The position numbers and the translations under genes are program-made. Below are positions 1 to 7,219 of a stretch of DNA of 44,898 nucleotides, one piece after another; the first letter of the stretch is position 1, and each line of letters begins with the position of its first letter. The notes below the pieces were generated by a model, which saw only the letters and a program-made list of their open reading frames with translations, searched no databases and was not told the origin of the DNA. The DNA is from an uncultured Lachnospiraceae bacterium (GTDB lineage Bacteria > Bacillota > Clostridia > Lachnospirales > Lachnospiraceae): assembly GCA_947175035.1 (NCBI GenBank), contig CAMWLG010000024.1:1-44898 (forward strand), in the 5' to 3' direction.

Positions 1-2506
1 ATGCCTTTACGCCGATTGTTTCAAGCCCCTCGTTTAAATTCACCAAGCCCAGACTGCTGCAACCTTGAAATGCGTAATCCTCTATTGTTCTTAGGGATGA
101 CGGGAAGTTGATGCTTTTTAGGCTGCTGCAACCGAAAAACGCAGATTCCCCTATTGTTTCAACATGACCTCCCAGTATCACTTCACTTAATTTAGGATTA
201 TCCCTAAATGTACTTGTTGATACTTTTTTCAGTCGGGAAGGCAGGGTTACCTTGGTAAGATCAGGGCATGAACCAAACGCTCCATTATTAGAAGATCCGC
301 CGCTTATCTCCAGCACTGCCGTATCACCGTCTGCAAATATAACCTCTCCCAGATATGCACAGTTATAAAACGCTCCTGCTTCTATGCTCCTAACAGTACT
401 TGGTATGGTCAATGTGCCGGGTTCTACTTTACCTGTATCAGATGTTTCTCCAAGCGAAACACCATAAAATGCCCTTATGCCGATTGTTTCAAGCCCCTCA
501 TTTAAATTTACCAATCCCAGACTGCTGCAACCTTGAAATGCGTAATTGTCTATTGTTCTTAGGGATGACGGGAAGCTGATGCCTTTTAGGCTGCTGCAAC
601 CGAAAAACGCAGATTCCCCTATTGTTTCAACATGATCTCCCATTATCACTTCACTTAATTGAGGATTATCCCTAAATGCTTCTGTGGATACTTTTTTCAG
701 CCGGGAAGGCAGGGTTACCTTCTTAAGATTGGGGCATGAACTAAACGCTCCCCCATTAGGCCATCCGCTGCCGATCTCCAGCACTGCCGTATCACCGTCT
801 GCAAATATAACCTCTCCCAGATATGCACAGTTATAAAATGCTCCTAATTCTATGCTCCTAACGGTACTTGGTATGGTCAATGTGCCGGGTTCTATTTTAC
901 CTGTATCAGATGTCACTCCAAGCGGAACACCGGAAAATGCCTTTACGCCGATTGTTTCAAGCCCCTCGTTTAAATTCACCAAGCCCAGACTGCTGCAACC
1001 GGAAAATGCGTAATTTTCTATTGTTCTTAGGGATGCTGGAACACTGATTCCTTTTAGGCTGCTGCAACCGGAAAACGCAGATTCCCCTATTGTTTCAACA
1101 TGATCTCCCATTATCACTTCACTTAATTGAGGATTATCCCTAAATGCTTCTGTGGATACTTTTTTCAGCCGGGAAGGCAGGGTTACCTTCTTAAGATTGG
1201 GGCATGAACTAAACGCTCCCCCATTAGGCCATCCGCTGCCGATCTCCAGCACTGCCGTATCACCGTCTGCAAAAATCACCTCTCCCAGATGTGCACAGTT
1301 ATAAAATGCTCCTAATTCTATGCTCCTGACGGTACTTGGTATGGTCAATGTTCCGGGCTCTACTTTACCCGTATCAGATGTTTCTCCAAGCGCAGTACCA
1401 GAAAATGCCTTTATGCCGATTGTTTCAAGCCCCTCGTTTAAATTTACCAAGCCCAGACTGCTGCAACCGTAAAATGCGTTATTTTCTATTGTCTTTAGGG
1501 AGGATGGGAAACTGATGCCTGTTAGGCTGCTGCAACCGGAAAACGCAGATTCCCCTATTGTTTCAACATGATCTCCCATTATCACTTCACTTAATTGAGG
1601 ATTATCCCTAAATGCTTCTGTGGATACTTTTTTCAGCCGGGAAGGCAGGGTTACCTTCTTAAGATTGGGGCATGAACTAAACGCTCCCCCATTAGGCCAT
1701 CCGCTGCCGATCTCCAGCACTGCCGTATCACCGTCTGCAAAAATCACCTCTCCCAGATGTGCACAGTTATAAAATGCTCCTAATTCTATGCTCCTGACGG
1801 TACTTGGTATGGTCAATGTTCCGGGCCCTATTTTACCTGTATCAGACGTTTCTCCAAGCCCGGCACCGGAAAATGCCTTTATGCCGATTGTTTCAAGCCC
1901 CTCGTTTAAATTCACCAATCCCAGACTACTGCAACCAGAGAATGCGTAATTTTCTATTGTTTTTACGGATGATGGGAAGCTGACCGTTTTTATAATCGTA
2001 TTGTCCTTAAATACACTGGCTTTAATTGTCACAACACCATCTGGTATCACAACATCCTCAGCTGTACCATTGTAACCAGTCAATACACCATCATTAATAA
2101 CGAAATCCGAATCAGAACTCAGCAATACTGCCTCGTAAAACTCCCCCGCTTCATCCTGTTCCGCAATTGCTTCTTCACTGCTCTCTTCACTGCTCTCTTC
2201 GCTGCCCTCTTCACTACTCTCCTCGCTGCTCTCTTCGTCTTTCGACTCTTCATCCGAGGCTTCGTCTTTACTGCTTTCCTCGTCTTCCTTTGTTACTTCT
2301 TCGGTAGTTTCCTCAGTCTCATCCTCTGGTAAACCTTCTTCAGGAATTACCTCTGTTTGCGTTTGTTCCTCTGTCTCTTCTTTTTCGCCGACACTGACTG
2401 TTTCGGTTGATACCGCAAAAGCTGTCATAGGCATTTCCGTAACAAGCATTGCCACTGACAATGTAAGCGTCAAAAAAAGTTTCCGTACATTTTTTACTTT
2501 TCTCAT
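1..2506 (-). CDS. BspA-like leucine-rich repeat surface protein (partial, 3' end outside window)
   Basis: The frame stays open from the ATG at 2506 to the window edge, so at least 835 residues are present and the C-terminus is missing. A GGAGG site lies 5 bases upstream of the ATG. Residues 1-31 form a signal peptide (basic N-terminus, hydrophobic core, AFA cleavage-type end). Residues about 32-125 are an acidic Glu/Ser/Thr linker rich in EESS units. From about residue 135 the protein is a chain of LRR_5/BspA-type repeats (signatures such as GLETIGIKAF and PSSVKTIENYAFSGCSSL). The family is secreted or cell-surface and usually mediates adhesion or protein binding. The repeat region is made of near-identical 156-residue units (see the repeat entry). 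A C-terminal anchor cannot be judged from this window. Confidence 0.9.
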   Translation of the reverse strand, partial: MRKVKNVRKLFLTLTLSVAMLVTEMPMTAFAVSTETVSVGEKEETEEQTQTEVIPEEGLPEDETEETTEEVTKEDEESSKDEASDEESKDEESSEESSEEGSEESSEESSEEAIAEQDEAGEFYEAVLLSSDSDFVINDGVLTGYNGTAEDVVIPDGVVTIKASVFKDNTIIKTVSFPSSVKTIENYAFSGCSSLGLVNLNEGLETIGIKAFSGAGLGETSDTGKIGPGTLTIPSTVRSIELGAFYNCAHLGEVIFADGDTAVLEIGSGWPNGGAFSSCPNLKKVTLPSRLKKVSTEAFRDNPQLSEVIMGDHVETIGESAFSGCSSLTGISFPSSLKTIENNAFYGCSSLGLVNLNEGLETIGIKAFSGTALGETSDTGKVEPGTLTIPSTVRSIELGAFYNCAHLGEVIFADGDTAVLEIGSGWPNGGAFSSCPNLKKVTLPSRLKKVSTEAFRDNPQLSEVIMGDHVETIGESAFSGCSSLKGISVPASLRTIENYAFSGCSSLGLVNLNEGLETIGVKAFSGVPLGVTSDTGKIEPGTLTIPSTVRSIELGAFYNCAYLGEVIFADGDTAVLEIGSGWPNGGAFSSCPNLKKVTLPSRLKKVSTEAFRDNPQLSEVIMGDHVETIGESAFFGCSSLKGISFPSSLRTIDNYAFQGCSSLGLVNLNEGLETIGIRAFYGVSLGETSDTGKVEPGTLTIPSTVRSIEAGAFYNCAYLGEVIFADGDTAVLEISGGSSNNGAFGSCPDLTKVTLPSRLKKVSTSTFRDNPKLSEVILGGHVETIGESAFFGCSSLKSINFPSSLRTIEDYAFQGCSSLGLVNLNEGLETIGVKA
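11..1912 (-). repeat. 468-bp tandem repeats inside the LRR gene
   Basis: The motif GCCGATTGTTTCAAGCCCCT recurs with at most minor changes at 11, 479, 947, 1415 and 1883, always exactly 468 bases apart, which keeps the reading frame (156 residues). The segments near 612-811, 1080-1279 and 1548-1747 look identical by eye over roughly 200 bases. The unit at 11-478 is more diverged and carries several substitutions. This is the pattern of recent unit duplication or gene conversion within one gene. Confidence 0.93.
2177..2236 (-). repeat. 12-bp microsatellite encoding the EESS linker
   Basis: Five consecutive 12-base units (consensus on the plus strand ACTGCTCTCTTC) occupy 2177-2188, 2189-2200, 2201-2212, 2213-2224 and 2225-2236. 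They encode Glu-Glu-Ser-Ser type tetrapeptides in the acidic spacer between the signal peptide and the LRR domain. The first two units are identical. Unit gain or loss would keep frame and change spacer length. Confidence 0.85.
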
Positions 2507-2602
2507 TTTTCCTCCATCTAAAAATATTTTATATTCAAAAAACTTTCGAATTGTTATTTGCTCTTCGTTCTATAAGAATAATTTCCTGTTTTTAACATGG
2601 CA

Positions 2603-2695
2603 TTATCCACTATACCACTTTTTATAATATCTGCTGTAGAATTTAGATAACTCTGAAATTCTTTCTTCTATTGCTTTTTGTTTTGACTTTTTCAT
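2603..2695 (-). CDS. possible 30-residue basic peptide
   Basis: An ATG at 2695 with an AAGGGA-like site 9 bases upstream opens a 30-codon frame ending in TAA at 2603. The product is Lys-rich and helical-looking (begins MKKSKQKAIEER, ends KKWYSG). I recognise no family. It could be a real small protein, a truncated remnant, or chance. It lies in the leader of the LRR gene on the same strand, so a leader-peptide role is possible but unsupported. Confidence 0.28.
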   Translation of the reverse strand: MKKSKQKAIEERISELSKFYSRYYKKWYSG

Positions 2696-2836
2696 AGGTT
2701 TATTTCCCTTTCTATATTTTATAGCCCTTTATATTAATAATTGCTGCGACTACCAATCATCAAATTGTCTGTTACCCTTTTTCCATGATATTTTCTTTCT
2801 TAGGATAGGACATATCATATTTTATACAGTTTATTT

Positions 2837-2853
2837 TAGAGTTTATAACTCTA
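2837..2853. promoter_or_regulatory. perfect dyad upstream of the HTH gene, candidate operator
   Basis: The sequence TAGAGTT-TAT-AACTCTA is a perfect 7+7 inverted repeat with a 3-base centre, about 54 bases before the HTH start. XRE-family regulators of this size commonly bind short dyads near their own promoter, so autoregulation is the natural inference. Nothing else shows occupancy. Confidence 0.4.
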
Positions 2854-2906
2854 TTTGTCAATAGTTTTTCGCTTATCACTTATACTATTTCAGAGGTGCA
2901 TCAACC

Positions 2907-3131
2907 ATGAAATATAACGAGAGAATACGAGAAATCCGAGAGGATAATTCTCTAACCCAACAAAAAGTTGCCGAGCTGCTACACATAGGACAAAGAACAT
3001 ATGCAGACTATGAAAGTGGTAAGACAAGAATCCCTATTGACAATATTATGATTCTTGCAAAGTTTTACAATGTTTCTATGGACTACATCACAGGGGCAAG
3101 CAATATCAAATCAGAATATCCAAAAGCATAG
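2907..3131 (+). CDS. small XRE-family helix-turn-helix regulator
   Basis: A 74-residue protein that is almost entirely one HTH_3 domain. Residues about 5-62 read as the Cro/C1 fold, with LTQQKVAELL as the first helices and RTYADYESGKTRIP as the recognition helix and following turn. An AGAGGTG site precedes the ATG. The size and lack of any ligand domain suit a repressor of its own or the neighbouring gene. It faces away from the LRR gene and shares the AT-rich region with it. The target is unknown. It is followed directly by a rho-independent terminator. Confidence 0.88.
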   Translation: MKYNERIREIREDNSLTQQKVAELLHIGQRTYADYESGKTRIPIDNIMILAKFYNVSMDYITGASNIKSEYPKA

Positions 3132-3175
3132 GCAGCAGCATTTTTATATCCATAATGCCGCTGCCAGCTGTTTTT
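3131..3175 (+). terminator. rho-independent terminator after the HTH gene
   Basis: GGCAGCAGCAT and ATGCCGCTGCC form a hairpin with one internal mismatch. The region ends in a run of five T at 3171-3175. The stem starts at the last base of the HTH stop codon. Confidence 0.7.
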
Positions 3176-3395
3176 ATTGTTTCTTTGCGTTTTCTGCTAT
3201 GTAGGAATCTAATCTATTGATTGCTACTTTTAATTCCTCCTGTAAAGCTTGTAAATAGAATTTTGCACTGTTTACAATCAAATCCTCTTTTTCGCTGCAA
3301 TATGCGGCTTTTGCTGCCCTTAAAAGACACAACAAGGATTCTTGATTATACTCTACCTCTAAAAAATCTCTCATAATTGAATACAGTTCTTCCAT
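3174..3395 (-). CDS. hypothetical 73-residue helical protein
   Basis: The frame starts at ATG 3395 with a GGGAG site about 9 bases upstream. The product is predicted largely alpha-helical and amphipathic (for example FLEVEYNQESLLCLLRAAKA, then a Glu/Lys-rich second half), with no signal peptide, membrane segment or recognisable motif. It converges on the HTH gene and its stop lies just beyond the terminator hairpin. I do not recognise a family. The good ribosome site and helical composition argue that it is real. Confidence 0.6.
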   Translation of the reverse strand: MEELYSIMRDFLEVEYNQESLLCLLRAAKAAYCSEKEDLIVNSAKFYLQALQEELKVAINRLDSYIAENAKKQ

Positions 3396-3628
3396 TTCCT
3401 TAATCTCCCTTCTTGAAGGATAGAGAGAATTTTTCTATTATCACTATGAAATACAACAGTTCAACAAATTTCTCTCTATCTGGTGTATGTAACTATATAC
3501 AATTACATCTTTTTTAGATTCTTTATCAATGCATCGATATAAGTTTCCTTTTTTATCCTGATATTTGCTACCTTTTCTCTTGACGCAAACCCTTGTAAAT
3601 GCTACAATATTGACAAATCCAGCGACGT

Positions 3629-3718
3629 GGATTTCATGGCATATTTCATGAAATGACACACAACGAGGCAAGACATGGCAAAGCATTAAAAAATCTGTTG
3701 GAAAAGTATTTTGGTTAA
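3629..3718 (+). pseudogene. rubrerythrin C-terminal remnant
   Basis: One plus-strand frame here encodes the hallmark end of clostridial rubrerythrins/NADH peroxidases, including HEMTHNEARHGKALKNLL followed by EKYFG and a TAA at 3716-3718. The Glu and His of the EARH segment are iron-ligand positions of the diiron domain in the family. Going upstream, the similarity stops within about ten residues and the frame meets a stop at 3611-3613, so the rubredoxin domain and most of the four-helix bundle are gone. It ends 31 bases before the prepilin-like gene, so a deletion or rearrangement probably joined these sequences. Identification is from memory of the family motif. Confidence 0.6.
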
Positions 3719-3749
3719 CACAATTTCTCTGAAAAAATGTGAGGTCAAA

Positions 3750-4427
3750 ATGAGTGATAAGAAGAAAAATTCTAATGCCGGTTTCTCGTTAGTTGAATTG
3801 ATTATTGTCATTGCAATTATGGCGGTTCTTGGAAGCCTTTTGGCGACCGTCTACTTACATTATATAGAGGAGGCCAGAAAAACTCGAGCGCTTGCCTGTG
3901 CCCGGGCACTTTACAAGGCTTCCCAGCTCGCCATAATCGATGCATCCACGTATGAGGAGCAGGCTTTCCGCTATGCGCTGAAATTCGAAGAAACCATAGA
4001 TGGGGAATCGGTAAGGATGGGGAGGTTCAGCAACCAATCCCTGTACAAATTTCTCCAGGAGAGTAACGGCGCCCCCAGTCAGAGCAGCGCTCTTTCCAAA
4101 GCAGCAGATTATCATATTGCACAGCTGATAGCAGGCAGCATCCCTGGCGCAGACAGCGAGATCACATCCGATCTGTTGAAGGATAAGTCTCCCATAGGTG
4201 ACAGCCATTCCACCCAATACATTGCCGCTCATCCCAATGAGTATGGGGAGATTGTGTTTGCAATGGCATATAACGAATACGGAGAAATCATATATTTCCA
4301 GTGTGTGTATGACAATTATTTTATGACATGGAGCAGCAGTACGGATTATACGGCGGAACGGGTCAGTGAAAGCACTAAATTCAACAATTGGCCCCGTACA
4401 AGAGCCGCCGGCGCAGAAAAATGGTAA
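3750..4427 (+). CDS. type IV prepilin-like protein with N-terminal methylation motif
   Basis: The start at ATG 3750 has a GAGG site 5 bases upstream; an in-frame ATG at 3711 lacks one. The 225-residue product has a short basic leader and the prepilin peptidase site G11|F12 followed by SLVELIIVIAIMAVLG, with the conserved Glu at +5. The hydrophobic helix runs to about residue 35, followed by an amphipathic helix and a polar globular C-terminal domain of about 170 residues. Proteins of this kind are assembled into pili or pseudopili after cleavage by PilD. No pilus ATPase, PilC, PilM or PilD gene is in the window, so it is either an orphan pilin or a substrate of machinery encoded elsewhere. 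Confidence 0.85.
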   Translation: MSDKKKNSNAGFSLVELIIVIAIMAVLGSLLATVYLHYIEEARKTRALACARALYKASQLAIIDASTYEEQAFRYALKFEETIDGESVRMGRFSNQSLYKFLQESNGAPSQSSALSKAADYHIAQLIAGSIPGADSEITSDLLKDKSPIGDSHSTQYIAAHPNEYGEIVFAMAYNEYGEIIYFQCVYDNYFMTWSSSTDYTAERVSESTKFNNWPRTRAAGAEKW

Positions 4428-4443
4428 GTAATTTAACGAAAAG

Positions 4444-4481
4444 AACCTGCTTTTCATATTTTCAAGCATGAAAAGCAGGTT
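4444..4481 (+). terminator. terminator hairpin after the prepilin-like gene
   Basis: AACCTGCTTTTCAT at 4444-4457 and its exact reverse complement at 4468-4481 form a 14-bp perfect stem with a 10-base loop. The following tract is only moderately T-rich (TCTCTT), so termination may be incomplete. The stem separates the prepilin-like gene from luxS. Confidence 0.7.
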
Positions 4482-4534
4482 TCTCTTATGGCTCATTGCT
4501 CAAGAAAACATATTTTGTAGAAAAGAGGTATCAC

Positions 4535-5008
4535 ATGGAAAAAATAGCAAGCTTTACCGTTGACCACATCAAACTGCAGCCTGGTATCTATGTGTCCCGG
4601 AAGGATACCGTGGGTTCAGAGATTATCACCACCTTTGACTTGCGCATGACCAGCCCCAACGAGGAGCCGGTGATGAACACGGCGGAGGTACATACGATTG
4701 AACACTTAGGCGCAACCTTTATGCGCAATCATGCCACATACAAAGATAAGACCATTTACTTTGGTCCTATGGGCTGTCGCACGGGTTTTTATCTGTTGTT
4801 GGCAGGAGACTACTCTTCTAAAGACATTGTGCCATTAATGATAGAAATGTATGAATTTATCCGTGATTTCGAGGGCGAAGTGCCTGGTGCCTCCCCCAAA
4901 GACTGCGGCAATTATCTGGACATGAACCTGAATATGGCAAAATACCTTGCCAAAAAATATCTGGATGAAGTCTTGTATGATATCAAGGAAGATCGACTGG
5001 TTTATTAA
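4535..5008 (+). CDS. luxS: S-ribosylhomocysteine lyase (AI-2 synthase) LuxS
   Basis: The 157-residue product matches LuxS in length and motifs. LuxS cleaves S-ribosylhomocysteine to homocysteine and DPD, the precursor of AI-2, and is a cytosolic metalloenzyme. The HTIEH motif gives metal ligands His53 and His57 with catalytic Glu56; Cys81 in GPMGCRTGF is the catalytic cysteine position; Cys124 in PKDCGNY is the third metal ligand. The start at 4535 has an AGAGGT site; the upstream in-frame ATG at 4496 adds 13 non-conserved residues. The next gene is mtnN, which makes its substrate, so both steps of SAH recycling sit together. Confidence 0.97.
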   Translation: MEKIASFTVDHIKLQPGIYVSRKDTVGSEIITTFDLRMTSPNEEPVMNTAEVHTIEHLGATFMRNHATYKDKTIYFGPMGCRTGFYLLLAGDYSSKDIVPLMIEMYEFIRDFEGEVPGASPKDCGNYLDMNLNMAKYLAKKYLDEVLYDIKEDRLVY

Positions 5009-5016
5009 CTCAATGA

Positions 5017-5052
5017 GTCGGATACCCTGCTGCAGGCAGCGGGGTATTCGAC
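5017..5052 (+). other. 17-bp hairpin between luxS and mtnN
   Basis: Bases 5017-5033 and 5036-5052 are complementary over 17 positions, allowing two G-U pairs, with only AG between the arms. No T-run follows, so it is not a normal terminator. It could set differential expression or mRNA stability within the luxS-mtnN transcript, or be a genome-wide REP-like palindrome. Confidence 0.6.
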
Positions 5053-5095
5053 AGCAAAAGACCGCCAAGACGGCAGAATGAGAGGAAAATACAAA

Positions 5096-5794
5096 ATGAG
5101 CAAAATTGGAATTATTGGAGCTATGGATTTAGAGGTATCAACCCTAAAATCCCATATGACAGATGTACAAATCGTCAAAAAGGCCGGCATGGAATTCCAC
5201 GAAGGCACTCTGAACGGAGTGTCTGCCGTGGTGGTTCGTTGTGGTATCGGTAAAGTAAACGCCGCCCTGTGTGTGCAGATTTTGGCGGACGCATTCCAAG
5301 TAACCCATGTGATCAACACAGGTGTCGCCGGTTCCCTGAATGCTGACTTGGATATCGGTGACATTCTGATTTCCAGGGATGCCCTACACCATGATATGGA
5401 TGTGACCATATTTGGCTACCAATTGGGCGAGGTTCCCCAGATGGGTCGTCTGGAATTCCCAGCGGACGCCCGGATGATGGAAGTGGCTAAATCCTCCTGC
5501 GAAAAAGTCTGCAGCGATGTTCACGCCATCTATGGCAGAGTCGTCAGCGGTGACCAATTTATTTCTGACAGCGCTGTGAAGGACAGACTGATTCAAGTAT
5601 TCCATGGGGACTGTGCAGAAATGGAAGGCGCCTCCATCGCCCACGGTGCGTATCTGAACCAAATCCCCTTTGTCATCATCCGCGCCATTTCCGACAAAGC
5701 GGACGGCAGCGCGGAGATGGACTATCCCCTCTTTGAAAATGCTGCCGCCGAGCGCTCTGCCAAGCTAGTAGAAGACATGATACAATACCTATAA
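5096..5794 (+). CDS. mtnN: 5'-methylthioadenosine/S-adenosylhomocysteine nucleosidase
   Basis: This 232-residue protein begins with IGIIGAMDLEV and contains NTGVAGSL (residues about 70-80), the VSGDQFIS segment and CAEMEGASIAH, which holds the nucleoside-binding Met-Glu pair. It ends with AISDKAD carrying the catalytic Asp. It removes adenine from MTA and SAH, giving S-ribosylhomocysteine for LuxS. The start at 5096 is preceded by AGAGGA at a spacing of about 9; the in-frame ATG at 5078 is less likely. It lies 87 bases after luxS, separated by a strong hairpin, and is followed by a terminator. Confidence 0.96.
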   Translation: MSKIGIIGAMDLEVSTLKSHMTDVQIVKKAGMEFHEGTLNGVSAVVVRCGIGKVNAALCVQILADAFQVTHVINTGVAGSLNADLDIGDILISRDALHHDMDVTIFGYQLGEVPQMGRLEFPADARMMEVAKSSCEKVCSDVHAIYGRVVSGDQFISDSAVKDRLIQVFHGDCAEMEGASIAHGAYLNQIPFVIIRAISDKADGSAEMDYPLFENAAAERSAKLVEDMIQYL

Positions 5795-5827
5795 GCTCTT
5801 CCCCGCATCACAAAGCACTCTTTTACA

Positions 5828-5864
5828 AAGTCATACAGAGTAGACCTAATACTCTGTATGGCTT
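5828..5864. terminator. probable bidirectional terminator
   Basis: AAGTCATACAGAGTA (5828-5842) pairs with TACTCTGTATGGCTT (5850-5864) over 15 positions with one wobble and a 7-base loop. T-rich tracts follow on the plus strand (TCTTTA), and A-rich bases precede it. It ends mtnN and overlaps the last codons of the convergent HTH gene. Confidence 0.7.
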
Positions 5865-6115
5865 TCTTTACTTCCCTCGAAAAAGGCGTTAAAATCACAC
5901 TGAAAAACATCTGTCAACGCAATCAACTGCTGGGTTGTGGGATTACTGTTTCCGCGCTCTATCTTGCTGAGCGTGCTGGTGCTGAGAGCAACCCCCTGAA
6001 GCTGTAGCTGCGTCACGACATCTATATTCCGCAGATTACACTCTGTTCGCAGTCGGCGAATATTCTCTCCGATTATTAAGTTGTTGTCCTGTGAAATTCT
6101 TTCTTCATTTTTCAT
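5846..6115 (-). CDS. XRE-family helix-turn-helix regulator, 89 residues
   Basis: Residues about 13-75 form an HTH_3 domain: IGENIRRLRTECNLRNIDVVT, then LSTSTLSKIERGNSNPTTQQL as recognition helix, and an aliphatic final helix. There is no effector domain. The ATG at 6115 lacks a good Shine-Dalgarno site, so the start is uncertain. The gene converges on mtnN and its last six or so codons lie inside the terminator hairpin. It is divergent from the hypothetical gene at 6230 across 114 AT-rich bases, so a local target is plausible but not shown. Confidence 0.82.
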   Translation of the reverse strand: MKNEERISQDNNLIIGENIRRLRTECNLRNIDVVTQLQLQGVALSTSTLSKIERGNSNPTTQQLIALTDVFQCDFNAFFEGSKESHTEY

Positions 6116-6229
6116 AGTATTAGTATATCCCGAAATTATATTACAAAGTTTCTAAAATGGACGCAAATGTAAATTTATTTGTGGTATTATAAGGATAGTA
6201 TGCAATTATCACATCATAGGAGGTGTAAC

Positions 6230-6661
6230 ATGTCTTTAGAATCATTAGATAGCGATATCGCAGAAAGTACAGAATGCCTTATCAATCTTATAAAAAAGGA
6301 ATGCGAGAGATCTACTTCAAGGGTAATCAACGGATATTTGGTTCGGGACCCAGAGCGATGCATCATACAAAAAAAAGAAGTTCAAATGCTCTGTCGCACC
6401 GAGGATGACTCATGTCCTCCCTATCGCAAAGGCAGTATCGTGTGCAACGAAACACAAGAGTCAATATGGACACTTGCAGCAATGGTAGTCGCCTATAATG
6501 TTATAAACAGGTTGAGAAAAGAATTTGAAAACTATGGATTGATAGAGTTTTCAATCAGCTCAGATTATTTTTATGAATACAAATATGATAAAAAGAAATT
6601 TCTGCGATATCGCAGAACCCAACATGAGATTCCTTTTTTCAAGGTATGTATCAGATGGTAA
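6230..6661 (+). CDS. hypothetical protein, 143 residues
   Basis: The start at 6230 is set by a strong AGGAGG site 6 bases upstream; a longer frame from 6179 has none. The product is soluble and begins with an acidic helix (MSLESLDSDIAESTE). It contains five cysteines, including CRTEDDSC and a later VCNE, which could bind a metal but show no canonical zinc-ribbon spacing. The C-terminal third is rich in Tyr, Lys and Arg (SSDYFYEYKYDKKKF). No family is recognised. It is transcribed away from the HTH gene upstream. Confidence 0.75.
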   Translation: MSLESLDSDIAESTECLINLIKKECERSTSRVINGYLVRDPERCIIQKKEVQMLCRTEDDSCPPYRKGSIVCNETQESIWTLAAMVVAYNVINRLRKEFENYGLIEFSISSDYFYEYKYDKKKFLRYRRTQHEIPFFKVCIRW

Positions 6662-6699
6662 AGAGCCGTTTAGGAGGCGGGTCTTGGAAATTGTTGTAA

Positions 6700-7137
6700 T
6701 TACTGTGTTTCGTCCTTTTTGTTGAACACAAAAAGCTTGCTGAACACATAATTACCTATGATGACCAACACCGCAGAGACAATCGTAGCAATCATCAGGT
6801 GAACCTTGAGCATGACATTCAGCACCTGCATCACCACGACATCCAGAATCAATGTGGACACCCGGGAGAGCACAAATTTGGGTGCCTCCCTCAGCATAGA
6901 GTCATGACTCTTAAACACGAACTTGCGATTTGTGAAATAGGCAAAAATAACCCCGGCAGTCCAGTTAATCATGCTCAAAACCCCGTTTTGAAAAACTGTC
7001 GGATACATGGTATTGTCAAAAAGAAAATAGTTGGCTAAAAATTTTGCCCCCCAGGACACCAGTGTGGTCAATCCGCCCACAATCAAATAGGCGATAATTT
7101 CCTCATATTTGAGTAAAAGTTCCTTGATTTTCTCCAT
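6700..7137 (-). CDS. GtrA-family membrane protein
   Basis: The 145-residue protein has four predicted membrane segments (about residues 15-37, 48-68, 82-104 and 110-133) and the family signature region FTNRKFVFKS between helices 2 and 3. GtrA-like proteins are thought to help flip or present lipid-linked sugars (bactoprenyl-glucose) for cell-surface polysaccharide or teichoic-acid decoration. A GAGGA site lies upstream of ATG 7137. It is the last gene of a minus-strand series after pgi and the dehydrogenase, 82 bases behind the latter. No partner glycosyltransferase (GtrB type) is adjacent. Confidence 0.9.
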   Translation of the reverse strand: MEKIKELLLKYEEIIAYLIVGGLTTLVSWGAKFLANYFLFDNTMYPTVFQNGVLSMINWTAGVIFAYFTNRKFVFKSHDSMLREAPKFVLSRVSTLILDVVVMQVLNVMLKVHLMIATIVSAVLVIIGNYVFSKLFVFNKKDETQ

Positions 7138-7219
7138 GATTGCAAATCCTCATTTCTAGCCCAGCCCTTGGGTCTATTAGCCAACAATATTTTTACCTTA
7201 CAATGAATTTCGACATTTG

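Larger units (their letters stand above)
2507..2906. other. AT-rich divergent intergenic region
   Basis: About 400 bases separate the start of the LRR gene from the start of the small HTH gene. It is strongly AT-rich and must hold both divergent promoters, although I could not place a clean -35/-10 pair. It contains a possible 30-residue minus-strand ORF (2603-2695) and a perfect dyad at 2837-2853. No longer gene is visible. Confidence 0.6.

Noticed and set aside
11..1912. 468-bp repeats as a CRISPR array or insertion sequences
   Set aside because: The units lie inside one open frame, have no unique spacers and contain no transposase; they are coding repeats.
3444..3686. 80-residue minus-strand ORF with several cysteines and histidines
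   Set aside because: It overlaps the rubrerythrin remnant in antisense, has no ribosome site and shows no domain. It is best explained as a shadow of the remnant and AT-rich flank.
3855..4496. 213-residue minus-strand ORF
   Set aside because: Fully antisense to the prepilin-like gene and running through its terminator; composition is not protein-like.
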